Program-made: the position numbers and the translations under genes | Source of the DNA: Actinomucor elegans | Taxonomy: Eukaryota > Mucoromycota > Mucoromycetes > Mucorales > Mucoraceae | Length of the DNA stretch: 64,000 nucleotides | Reading direction: 5' to 3' | Assembly (NCBI GenBank): GCA_026027325.1 | Contig: JAMSLZ010000009.1 | Coordinates: forward strand, 186,001 to 250,000 | The notes under the pieces: generated by a model | The model's input: the letters and a program-made list of their open reading frames with translations, nothing else | What the model was told of the DNA's origin: nothing | Databases searched by the model: none | Part shown: positions 38,502-52,983 of the stretch, piece after piece | Layout of the letters: each line of letters begins with the position of its first letter | How positions within the stretch are numbered: position 1 is the stretch's first letter

Positions 38502-40958
38502 ATGAAACAAACCAACGTGAATCCCATTAAAGTCACTACCAGTTCCATTACTATAATTAAAAAGACTACCATTAAAAGCAACATGACAGACTTGATGCAA
38601 CGCAGTGGCTGCTCGTCCAACAAAAAGAAATCCAACAATTCACGGTGGTTAGTGAATAAACCCGAGCGCAGTGATATCTGGACAAGTACAAATTATACCG
38701 AAGAAAGACAGCGCATTCGAGAATTTTGGTTACAGCTCTCCGAAGAAGAAAGAAGATCGCTCGTCAAGGTGGAAAAAGAAGCAGTGCTTCGTAAAATGAA
38801 GGAACAACAACGACATAGCTGTAACTGCTCAGTCTGTGGCAAAAAAAGGTATGCGTTGATATATTTTGGTAATTTAGATGGCTAATCTTTTTGTAGAACG
38901 GCCATCGAAGATGAACTGGAAGTACTATATGATGCTTATTATGAAGAATTGGAACAATACGCTTATCGACAACAACAGAATGGTATCTATAGTAGTGACA
39001 GCCATACAGACGAGGATGAAGATGACGAAGATGAAGAAGAAGAAGAAGAAGAAGTGGAGGAGGAGGGAGACGAAGAAGACGACTTTAAATCTGATACCAC
39101 CAAGAACAATGAATCCGAACTATCTAAAACGCTTACTGTCAAAGGCAGTATCATTACAGTTGCTGACGACCTATTAAAGAATGATGGCAAAAAGTTTTTA
39201 GATATGATGGAAAGGCTTGCTGAGAGAAAGATGCGCAAAGAACGTGAAGTCATCGACAATGATTTGTTCGAACAAGAGAATCAAGAAGCAGCCGATGAAG
39301 ATGATGAAGATGAAGATACTGAAGAAGACGACGATGAAGAGGAAGAAGAAGACGAAGAAGAAGAAGATCAAGATAACGAAGATGTAAACTATCAAGAAGT
39401 AAAATGGCTATATTTACTAACTTTCTTATCAAAAGGATTCTCGAACCGAAGAACAAAGAATGGAAGATGGCCGAAAAATGTTTCAAGTCTTTGCAGCTAG
39501 AATGTTTGAGCAAAGAGTCTTGACTGCATATCGAGAGAAAGTGGCGAGAGATCGACAAAACCGCTTAATTGAAGAGTTGGAAGAAGAGGATAGACAGAGA
39601 CAGGAAAGAGAGCTCAAAAAGCAGCAGGACAAGGAAAAGAAACGTGACAAGAAGCGGTAATATCAATTAAATCAATGTACTATACGACAAACTCATAAAA
39701 TTTATAGCCAGCTAAAGCTAAAACAAGAGCAAGAGCGGTTAGAATTGGAAAACAAAAGAAAGCAAGAAGAATTGGCTGCAAAAGCTGCTCGGGAACAAAA
39801 ACTGGAACAAGAACGTCAGTTAAAAGAAAAAGAACGATTAAAAAAGGAAGAAGAAAAACGTCAAAAAGAGGAAGAACGATTACGGAAAGAAGAGAAGCGA
39901 AGGCTTAAAGAAGAGAAGCAAAGAGCAGCCGAGAAGGAAAGAAAACGTAAAGAACAAGAAGCAGAATTACAGCGTAAAAAAAAGCTGCAAGAGCAAGAAC
40001 AGCAACTAGTGAAAGAAAGAAAACGAAAGGCCGAAAATACCAACTCTACCACTATAACAACTACTACCAATATACCAACTTTGCCCAAGAAAGAAGTTCA
40101 TCATATATTAGCAGACGATTCCAATTCTATCATTACGCCTATTGGCCAAAGAAGAACTTCAGTCGCTGGTCCTATAGGCAGCCCTGTCAAATCAAGATCA
40201 GTCCAACAATACATTGCTAATGATTCAGACAATCACCATTCCTTCTTTTCAAACTTCTTATTTGGTCAACCTATTAACAGTACACAACAACAGCAACAGC
40301 AGCAAGCCGAATCATTCTTTACACATAAGAAAGCCAATCGACGTGTCTCTGTGGATAGTGCTAATTTGAAATGGTCTAATGGTAAGTGTGTGTGTGTGTG
40401 CGTGTGTTAGTTCTGACAATTCATCTTTGGACTCACACTCTTTGTAGGATGGACACCTTTAACAGCATTATCAGATAATGTCCATGGTAGGCTGTTTGGC
40501 GACGTAATTGTAAGTTTCTTATACTTCATTGCTTCGACTAAACTAACGTGTTAAAATAGACTGGCAGACATACTATGATCTTGGAAAGAGCCAAGATTGC
40601 TTATCTAAAATTGGATGAATTAGCTCAAGCCAAGTTCTTTATGATACCCAATTACCATACACTAATTCAACTTCATCGTATGATGCACGAGATCTATTAT
40701 GATAACGTCATGTTTGATATTCGAGAAGTCTATGAAGCCATGATTCAATTCCCAGCGAGTGGATTTCAATGTATGCATCATCAACAACAAGGCTATATTG
40801 TTCGATTGACTAGTATATCACTCAATACTACCACTCCTGCGGCAATGACACCTATATCACCCATTCATCATCCTTCATCTTTACTACCGCTTCATTCTAA
40901 TTTTCTACATTCACCTCCTCATCATAATACTTCAGTGTTTGGTAGTAACATCTCATAG
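38502..40958 (+). CDS. NST1: NST1-like salt-stress / P-body protein
   Basis: Six exons (38502..38848, 38897..39398, 39436..39656, 39708..40381, 40448..40509, 40560..40958) give 734 residues. The N-terminus has [39 protein letters not shown] and [18 protein letters not shown], the conserved Nst1 signature. Two acidic Asp/Glu tracts flank [21 protein letters not shown] very long Lys/Glu/Arg/Gln coiled coil covers about 365-500. A Ser/Gln-rich region and a helical tail ([20 protein letters not shown]) follow. In yeast Nst1 affects salt tolerance and P-body condensation. An internal Met (about residue 28) is an alternative start. The stop lies 96 bp from the convergent DEF1 homologue. Confidence 0.9.
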
Positions 40959-40977
40959 TAATAATAAAAACGACGAG

Positions 40978-41020
40978 CTCTCTCTCTCTCTCTCTCACTA
41001 TATATATATATATATATATT
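40978..41020. repeat. (CT)n(TA)n microsatellite between NST1 and DEF1
   Basis: About ten CT units followed by eleven TA units fill the short interval between the two convergent stop codons. Confidence 0.9.
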
Positions 41021-41054
41021 ATGTGTATATAGAAATACAGTTTATTTAAATCGA

Positions 41055-41632
41055 TTATTGATTCCAATATTGTTGCTGTTGGTTATTACTACTGCTACCG
41101 CGATAGGGTTGCTGACCATATGAAAACATGTTCGACTGACCGAAATAAGTACTATAGGGCTGTTGCTGTTGACTTAAAGGCGATGTCTTTCTATTCGTGT
41201 CATGGTCAACTAAAGTACGATCACTAGTGCTATTCAAAAATCCTTGCTGTTGTTGGTACAATGTACTATTTAAACCAAAATCATCAAATCCACCATACAA
41301 GTTCTGTGTAGTAGCAGTAGTTGCAGCAGCAGTAACAGGATTGTACGGTGATGCATGACCGTAAGGTGTAGTAATTGAAGAGCCTGTACTGGCAGATGGA
41401 GTAGATGTATTTGCTCCATTCGTAACAGTAGTGGTAGAAGGTTTCTCTTGCGTTTGTTGAGGCTGCTGTTGGTTATAAGGATACATGCTTCTATTTATGA
41501 ACGAATGCTGGCTTTGCTGTTGGCCATAGGGCTGGTAAGCACCAAATTGATTAGGCATGTAATAATAAGGATAAAAGGATTGCATATTGCTATATACGTG
41601 TTGTTGTTGGTACATGTCATTATTGGTTTTGT

Positions 41633-41669
<37 letters not shown>

Positions 41670-43066
41670 GGTAGTAGTAGTAGTAGTATCTTGAGATAAT
41701 CCAAACTTTTGATCGTAATAACTGCTTCGTTGTTGTTGCTGAAGGAAATCAGACCCACCATACATACCATAGTCGTGCATGGCAAAAGGGCTATAGTCTT
41801 GCATACCAAATTGCTGATATTGCTGCTGTTGATGAAGCTGTTGTGGTTGTGGTTGAGGTTGAGGTTGTTGCTGCTGTTGTGGTTGTTGTGGTTGTTGTGG
41901 TTGTGGTTGTGGTTGTTGTTGTGGTTGTTGCTGTTGCTGTTGCTGTTGTGATTGTTGTTGTTGTTGTTGTTGTTGTTGCTGACGAACAGGTGGTTGAGAT
42001 ACTTCGATTTCTTTTTCATCACTAGTTTCAACGGGTTTCACAGAGCTCAGTAAATCAGCAACACTAGGATGACTTGAACTACTATAATAGGGAATTAGCA
42101 TTAGTGATTCAAAAGCACTGATAAGGATACTTGCGTTTCGGGAACGTGTTTCTCTTGTTCTACTGTTTCTTGCTTTATACTCAGACTATTGAAATCAGCT
42201 GTGATTTCATCTTCCAGTGTCGGTTCTTCTTTTCCAGTAGTAGTTTGAATAGGCTGCTCCCATTGACTATTGTGATTGGGTGATAACCATGCATCATCTA
42301 GTTTTTGAAGTGGTGGTAATGTTTCCACTGGCTTTTCTTCTTCTTTTACTACTACAGCTGGCTCAGGTTTGGATCTAAAGAACGAAAGTTAAGAAGTGAA
42401 AAAAAAGGGCGTCACTTTTTAAAAACTTACTGTAATAAACTAGCCCATGTCTTTGCACCAGTACCATTACTTGATTTGGTAGATGGAGTTGATATCTTTT
42501 TAAAGTTGTCTACTGCGTGTGTATTCCAGCCTTCCTCGTTTAATGACTTTTGCTGCGACCCCCATCCATCAAATTCTGGCTTTTTACTCTGCCAAGGTAC
42601 TGCTTGAGGTTTACGTTGTGAAGAAGGTGTAGGTCGTTTAGGTGGAAAAGATTTCGAGTTATATTTACTATTACTGCTTGTACTGTTTTGATATGATGGT
42701 GTATTCGTATTTGAAGCTATTGTTACTGTAGCAACAGGCTCTTTATTAGCCACTGCGGCTGCTGCTGCGGCTGCTGCTGCTGCTGCCTCTTTCTTTGATT
42801 TCTTTGTCTTGACTTCACCCCATTGATTTGCATGACCTAGCACAACACCTTAGGCTTCTAGGTGGTTTTTTTTTCCTGAGAGTTATTCATTTACCTTCAC
42901 TAATACGATCAATAGCCAGCTCCAAGTCACCATCAGCATCTTGGAGAGTAAATAAAAGGTCTTCTTCTGTCCAATCTAAAAACAACTCTTTTAAAGTGGA
43001 TAGCTGTAAAGTATATTTCGACTTGAGTTTTTTAAAGTCGCTTTGTGCTCGTTCTGATGTGCTCAT
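41055..43066 (-). CDS. DEF1: DEF1-like CUE-domain protein (RNA polymerase II degradation factor)
   Basis: Four exons (43066..42895, 42836..42431, 42374..42135, 42081..41055) give 614 residues. The N-terminal CUE domain (residues about 15-58) has [20 protein letters not shown] and [27 protein letters not shown] and an Ala tract follow, as in fungal Def1. The remainder is low-complexity: a long Gln tract with interspersed Pro (about residues 305-365), then Tyr/Gln/Ser-rich segments. In yeast the CUE of Def1 binds ubiquitin and Elongin to drive degradation of stalled RNA polymerase II after UV damage. Intron 3 appears to use a GC donor (GCAAGT); with a GT donor the frame cannot be closed. Confidence 0.88.
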
Positions 43067-44599
43067 TAAATGTGTAATTTTCCTTGTTAATTATCAACGA
43101 AGAAGAGGTGAAAAGGAAAAATAAAATTCTCGAGAAAAAATTTCAATATTATAACCTTCTGTGACGTAAACCGCGAGACTGTATCTCAAAATTATGTCTT
43201 CAATGCTACATAATCCAATCAATCGGTGTATCTATAGAGGCCACTGAAGGAACTATAAAGTTTGACAGTTGAGAATGAACCCTGTCAAAAAGTATGAGTA
43301 AAAGAAATCGATGCAAGACACTATTGTACTATATCATGGTGACACTATGCATTAAACAAGGCAGATCTGCAGAGATATCGATCACTTAGCATAACATACC
43401 ATCATCACTGCAAGAAAGGATATATACGCATTAGAATTCTAGTTAAAACTTTTGTCAGTGAATGTACATGTCAATGTTTGGATCAACTCTAAATATACCT
43501 CTAGATACTATATATCATAATACACGAGCCAGATCTCTCCCTTCCTCTCAGTAACTTGTTTTTTTTATTATCTGCATATTTAAATTAAATAAAAAAGTTT
43601 GCATCTTCCTTCCTCCCTTAAGTTTGGAATATCTGAAGGTATAGCAAGTAATAAAACAAAGAACGCCATAACCTGTGACATATCCTCACTAGGTAATTCC
43701 CCGGGAAATGCCACAGATGTGCATGTTTCTTTTATCATATACAGTGCATAAGTCAATATTTAAAAGCTTTAGAGTGTATCTTTTGTGTATAATGTATAAT
43801 TTATTTAATTTTCTATGGTAATAAATCAATGTGCAATGTACTCAAGGAGCTTCATACAATATATATTTACAATTCAATGTTGCTGCTGTGGCTGATGCTG
43901 ATAGTATTTCAATTGTGACATGATTGCGCCGCTTTAAGTTACACATAGTTCTGGATAGTGAAGGAGTTACAAATTTGATAACCACTAACTAGTAGAGATT
44001 GGAGCTGATTAATAAAAAAAACTATTCTTTTCATTATATAGCTGTAATAAACAAATTGCCTAAGGATCTCTTAAATTCTTTTGTTCAGTAATTCAGCTAC
44101 GCTTTTTATGACAAGAACAGATTGCTCAGTAAAACATATATTGTTATGATTGACGTAGGATTTTACTGTTTATTATAATGTACGGTTATTTGATATTCTC
44201 TTCATTGATGCAAGGTGAATTTGAAGATCTTTTATTATATATATAGCTATAACTTTAGTAATGTGTATGCTATGAAAATAACAAAAAAGATATTTGAATA
44301 CACTAATGTATCAACCCTATATTATTAATTAATAAACTAAGCTTCAAAAGTATTGTCTACGTTCTACAAAAAAGGCAATTTTAAAAATTTAGGCCTAAGG
44401 GCTTACCTCTCTGTACTTTTCTGAAATCACCCAAATGACCACTATATTTCTCGAGCGATTTGATTTAATGCCATGCTTGATTACTGCATACACGTTTAAA
44501 ATAAAGCACTCCATCTATAAAAATCATTGATCTTTCGAGATACAATAAATATATTATGTTTCAGACAGAAACTCTAAATAGCATATGTTTCATGTAATC

Positions 44600-44670
44600 T
44601 ATAGATCAATAGATCCATAGATCTGTCAACAGATCTCGGTTAAATGTCGCATCTAACAAGTGATCTATAT
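44600..44670 (-). repeat. Dispersed repeat copy l (ATGCGACATTAAA family)
   Basis: The minus strand reads CTTGTTAGATGCGACATTTA then ACCGAGATCTGTTGACAGAT. This keeps the core and right-hand motif order of the plus-strand copies. The inner part contains several overlapping AGATC/GATCT units. Confidence 0.68.
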
Positions 44671-45052
44671 TCAGATTGAGTTGCTTCATTTATTATAGTC
44701 TTTGTTTAAACGTAAGAACGAATAATATGGTTGTTAATAAGTAGTAGCAACTTGAATGCACAAATGGGTATCAGGGTCTGTATGTGCGCGTTAGTTATTT
44801 GTATCTTAACTTGCTAGTAGTGCAGTGATGTGATATCAGCTAAGTCTTTTGTCATCATGTAGCCTTATAGTATATAATATATATCTCAAACTATGCAACA
44901 AAATGTTCTTGATCTTTCTTTTTATTTCTTTTACCCATTCATACCAGTATAATATATATATATATATATGAAAGATAGTGATCTGTATTCTACTACGCAG
45001 AACTTCAGGCGCTTAGCTGGCAGGACATGCTTGAAAGTTCATCATATTGCCC

Positions 45053-45091
<39 letters not shown>

Positions 45092-46659
45092 GGTAAGGGA
45101 GCAAGCTCTGATTTTATATTAAATCCTCAGATCGTTCATTATATCGTCAAAACCAATAAGGTGAATCATGAAGATTGAAATGGCTAACTAATGAAGTAAA
45201 TTTACACATAATTAAAGGCTCACAGCAGCAAGCTGACGATTGCAAGTTGAGCTGAAAAAAGCAAAAAATGTTAACAAAAAACTACCACTGTCAGCCAGCT
45301 TGCTTCAGTACTAGATCGTGACAAAGATACAAGCATGACGATATTTCCAGATCCCTTGAAAAATGGTGTCTATCAATTGGAGGTAACGATTATCATGTTT
45401 GTGAGGCAGTACCACCAGAGACTGATTATCATTTTGCAGTCGGCTAATGTTACAAAATCACTCTGTAGATTTATATATTAGACTAGGTGTCTTTGTCCTT
45501 GGCCTTTCCAAATTTGGATATAATACGGAGAACGCTACTCCTTCGTAAGCTTGCCTATAATGACCTAGAGTCAATGGGCTATGTGGTATATTTGATAAAT
45601 TGGACTAGCATCATGTGATTTAGATAAATGCTACGTAAGAGTGGCCATCAAGGGAGAAAAGTTCGAGAGGATAGTGATAATGATCAGAATTACCTCTAGT
45701 TATACTATAATTGTAGATCAATCTTCACTTTATAAAATCTAACAGGTTTTATTAGTTGGCAAAAAAAAAAAAAGACTCCGTGTATTGATTTAATAGATTA
45801 AGAAAAAAAAAGAGCACAAGACAGATAGTGAAGAGGGAAGCTAAGGTCACAAAACAATTTGCTATTAATCCATTATTACATTCATTGTGCCAGATGGTAA
45901 GGATACAAACCTATAACAATGGTCAGATTATTGACATTTTACCGATAGCATCGGGATGCTATAGTTGATATTGACACCATCAAATCAAATTATACAGGCA
46001 GTACTTCACATGCATTGTCACAACAATCTAGAAAAAAAAATTCAACAGTATCATGAAAACTGAGTGTATCTTTCTGCAGTAATTAAGAGTGTATCTAAAT
46101 GATAGCTTTGCCAAGTGGTCATTTTTATTTCATAAAAGTAGCGTGATTTCTAAAATCGCCAATGTCATTAATAGACAAGGCGTCAATCTCCTTATCCAAC
46201 ATATATCCAGAAAACAGCTTCACCAATCCCGAGTATTTTGAAAAGATTAACTACAGATCAAAGAACAGGATAATTTGTCAACCATTCATTCGTTAAAGAA
46301 AATTATATCAATGAATAGTTTTGTTTTAGTTCCTGTTATTCAAATGGATTTTTTTAAATAGATAAGATCGCTTCAAGGTGCTCAACATCTTAAAACCATT
46401 TATGTGAAGCACAAAAACAGGGCCAAGTGCGGATTCTAATCGTATGTCTTTAAAATAAATGAAACAAAATATGGTAGCTGGGACAAGAAGCAAGTTGAAC
46501 TTGAGTATCTTAGCTACTAGAAAGCTATCATCAAGGTGATTTTTTTCACAGTACTGAGAATGTCAGAATTCAAGTGTAAATGAATATTAAAAACAATGAA
46601 CTTCACTTAGTTTTCTTATCTGCGAGAGTGTAAGGCAGTCAAGTATACTTACGGTTAAG

Positions 46660-47040
46660 CGCCATAGTTTAAACGGAGTAATATCAGCGATGTATTTATA
46701 TTATCTAGCAGAACAAGAACCTATAGGCATGCAAATTTCTTCTCGCTAACGCCCTTCAAACAACTCGTAACGACAGTTTCGTGCTTGACTTGAATTTTCT
46801 TGGCATGCTGGTTCAACAACCATATTAGATAATACTTAATATTAATTTGATGCATTTTAGATCATGTAGATTGCATGCTTAGCATTTATCGGCGTGAAGG
46901 CATAATTTTTACTTGATTATGTATCTAATCTCAAAGAACTCCTGAATTATAGCAAGTAAATTCTATTTAAACTGTTTGTGTTTAACGTACAGTATAGCGA
47001 ATGTTTTAATAATAAATATTATCTCACGCCGTTTTCTGTA
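46660..47040 (+). pseudogene. Decayed copy 2 of an unidentified multicopy gene
   Basis: It shares with 20990-21360 the ordered blocks CGGAGTAATATCAGCGATGT, TATTATCTAGCAGAACAAGA, TTCGTGCTTGACTTGAATTT and ATAGCAAGTAAATTCTATTT. Stops occur in all frames. A fragment with the last block (TGTAGCAAGTAAACTTTATA) also lies near 52008. Confidence 0.55.
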
Positions 47041-47453
47041 GATAACTTATTGTAAATAACCACAACCATAAAATCTTACTGTATCTACGGTTGTTCAAAC
47101 TGATATTATTGAATTGACATTTGAATGGATAAGGATCCAACATCAATTAAGGGAAATGAGCAGTAAATAAGTGATCGTACTGGTCATGCGTCTAAATAAG
47201 TTTCTCTTGTTTGCGATTTTAAAAATAGTGTCTCTTTTGCTGATCGCAAATAAAACGATAAGGAAAAAAAAATTGTATTTTAAAGCTAAAGAAGTAGCTA
47301 TTGGATTGTCAAGTAAGATAAATTAAGTGTCATGCAATGTAATATGATAAATCATCTAAACAATACAACTTTTCGCGACACATTATACAATAACAAAAGT
47401 ACTTGCTTTTTATTGATTATTGTAAAAGGGTATCCAAAGAAAACAGTATATAA

Positions 47454-50583
<3,130 letters not shown>

Positions 50584-52983
50584 TGAATAGACAGAAAGAA
50601 ACCGCTAGATTTATAAAGAGTAATATAGAATGTGTCCTTTTGTTAATTATGAAAAAAAGTTAAAGGGAGGAGAAACCAGTATCTTTTCTATTTTTGATAC
50701 ATATATTTGAGGGGAGCTTCAAAGCAGTCATGCGTTTTATCGCTGTTGCTTCTTACTGTATTGCAATCTACAGCAACTGTTGTTAATTAACTCGCCAAGT
50801 ATTGGGATACAATAGCACCATGAACGATTTTTTAAACGCGATTGATACAAGTTCCAACTCGAAAGCTGATTTATCTTTTAAAAGTAGAATTTGAAAGAAT
50901 TCCATGTGATTGAAAGTTAAACATGGTCTTAATTGAAGTCGCTAGAAGAGTCAAGCTACGTGGCAGTAAAGTGTAAAACAAGCCATTCATTCTGTACGAA
51001 CAAGAGAATTGCGCTATATCGTTGACAAACGTTTATTGGATATACTAGCCTTACGTTCGATATTGGCTCTTTATCTCTGAATGTATTTGATTTCGATATT
51101 TGATATATACCACTGTACCATTTTACATCATTCAATACGCAGCTAGCATATATGCGCAGTTCATTAATAAGTGATATAACAATATACACTTCTGTGAGGC
51201 ATGAAATAGATCAAAGTAACTGATATGTGGTTTTTGACGACACAAAATCTTTTTTCCAATTCTTTATTTACAGTTATCCAATAGAGAACGAATATGCTCT
51301 AAAAAGTGAAACTTACCAGCCAATCAAGATGATAACTCAAATTCAAATTATAGCTTGTTTTGTTCTCAATACTTCTCTAACTTTGAAATACAACCTATAA
51401 TAATACTTGGTGCTATTACCAACAGTTCCTTTTTGAGAAGCAGAAAGAGCTTTCAGATTTCGAAAAAGGACAAACTCTTGGTCTACAATAGCTCATGACT
51501 CACGTATTAGGATGTGAATTTGGCTGCCGTTTGAGTATGCCAAAGCTAAGATTGTTGCTAATATTGTAGGCCGTTGGCAAGAAAAGTTCAAATGAGAGGG
51601 TTTGGAAAGATGTCTAAATAACCAAGTGCGTTTTAGGTAAGATCTTACAGAAATAATGTTTTAATCGCATAGTTATTTCATTGAGTATTTGAAAGGCATC
51701 GACATATATCAACAAGAAGTCTGTTAGCGTGTGGATCAAGAAAACAAACCTCAATCCATCAATTCTTTCCAGAAAGCTTGAGATGAAAGTCTATTGCCTA
51801 GAAAGAAACTGTAATCATTTCTCAATAGAAAATTGGACCAAAGGATAATGAAAATCAAAGGTTTGGCTCGATAAATCGAAATTCATGGTAGCATGTAATG
51901 ATCGAAGAGATTGATCCATAAGAAAAAAAGCTGAAGCATTTGAACTTGGATGTATTTTATCAATATATCATCAGCTTTTTACAAAGAATTAGTGAAGGTT
52001 TGTGTTTGTAGCAAGTAAACTTTATACCAGATTTACATTTTCCCTAAAACTTTTTAATATTTTATAAAGAAAAGCAATAGATCAATCGTTATTGGGTCTG
52101 CAAAAGATTTAAAGATTTATTTGCTTGCTGACATGAAGAGAACATTGGTACTGGGGAATATCGTTAAATATGGAACTGGAAGGTTTGTTTTGCCACATGA
52201 AACGATCAAGGCCCTTGAGATAAATATAATGTATTTATTATGCAAGTTGACAGTTAGAAACAACGCACTAACTTAAAGGTGAGTAGCAAAAAATAAAATA
52301 AACTAGATCCCAGAGTTTGAGTTAAGGTCAAGCATTTTTAGGATGCTATGTCCTTAGTGATAGAGCCTACAAATGATCCACTACTAACGTTTTGAAGATA
52401 AAAACGGAGAAAACAAAGACGATTGCTACAAATAATACGAATGCATTCTTTAAATTAATCGAGAGCCATAAAATGAAATACTCTGACAGAATATAGTAAA
52501 GTGATTACTGAAAGACAACTACAATGAACTCCCAAATAAAATTTGCGCTCCTTTCTCAGAAATCTCTCTTCCTCCTTTTATTACTTTAAATAACTTATTT
52601 TAATTCTTTTGTTTGTATATACAACAACTGAGATAAATTGGCCCCATGGGCTATGGCAACAAGTTGCTTTTAGGAAGCCATCCATTAGCACCGTTAGCAC
52701 TCTGTAATTCTTAGCTTTACAACAAGACATACACTGGAATATACCTTTGAAAGTAAACAGACCCTGTCAAGAGGATCTATACCTACTTTAAAAAAAAACC
52801 ACAACCAAAATATGCCGCTTTGAACCAAAAAAAAAAAAAAAAACCTCCAGGTATGCAAAAATAATAATTCAAAAACCCACAGCGTTCTCTTAATTTTTCA
52901 ATAGCCAAACCCAAATGAACCTGTTCTTTTCTTTTCTTTTCCTCACATTCTATTCTTGGCTTTGGACTGTCTATATTACAGCA
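50584..52983. other. Spacer between YAK1 and golgin with a Tc1 fossil
   Basis: The YAK1 promoter is at the left and a decayed Tc1-like transposase occupies 51420-51930. A fragment of the multicopy decayed gene lies near 52000. The right end is the golgin 5' region; TCTATATTACAG just before the golgin ATG looks like a 3' splice site of a 5' UTR intron. Confidence 0.4.
51420..51930 (+). pseudogene. Second decayed Tc1/mariner-type transposase fragment
   Basis: The start encodes KELSDFEKGQTLGLQ, the Tc1 HTH entry motif (compare EFDKGQTIGH in the other fossil). Further on, broken frames give ENWTKG and KVWLDKSKFHG, resembling the W-x-x-V-x-W-S-D-E-S-K-F-H-G segment before the first catalytic Asp. 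Stops interrupt all frames. No terminal repeats were seen. Confidence 0.55.

Larger units (their letters stand above)
43067..47453. other. Long repeat-rich spacer
   Basis: About 4.4 kb without a supportable gene. Contents: a minus-oriented copy of the dispersed repeat (44600-44670), a run of 34 T (45057-45090), and decayed coding-like sequence from about 45280 to 47040 (including PDPLKNGVYQLEV near 45349). The last 380 bp of that decayed stretch align with the copy near 21000. A tiny ORF near 43920 (MSQLKYYQHQPQQQH, minus) is too short to call. Confidence 0.4.

Noticed and set aside
41448..42031. Long open frames overlapping DEF1 in other frames (poly-Val/Leu, poly-Asn)
   Set aside because: They are translations of the CAA/CAG repeat in alternative frames; the Gln frame continues the CUE-domain exons.
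43880..43922. Minus-strand mini-ORF MSQLKYYQHQPQQQH
   Set aside because: Only 15 codons with no flanking exon that joins in frame.
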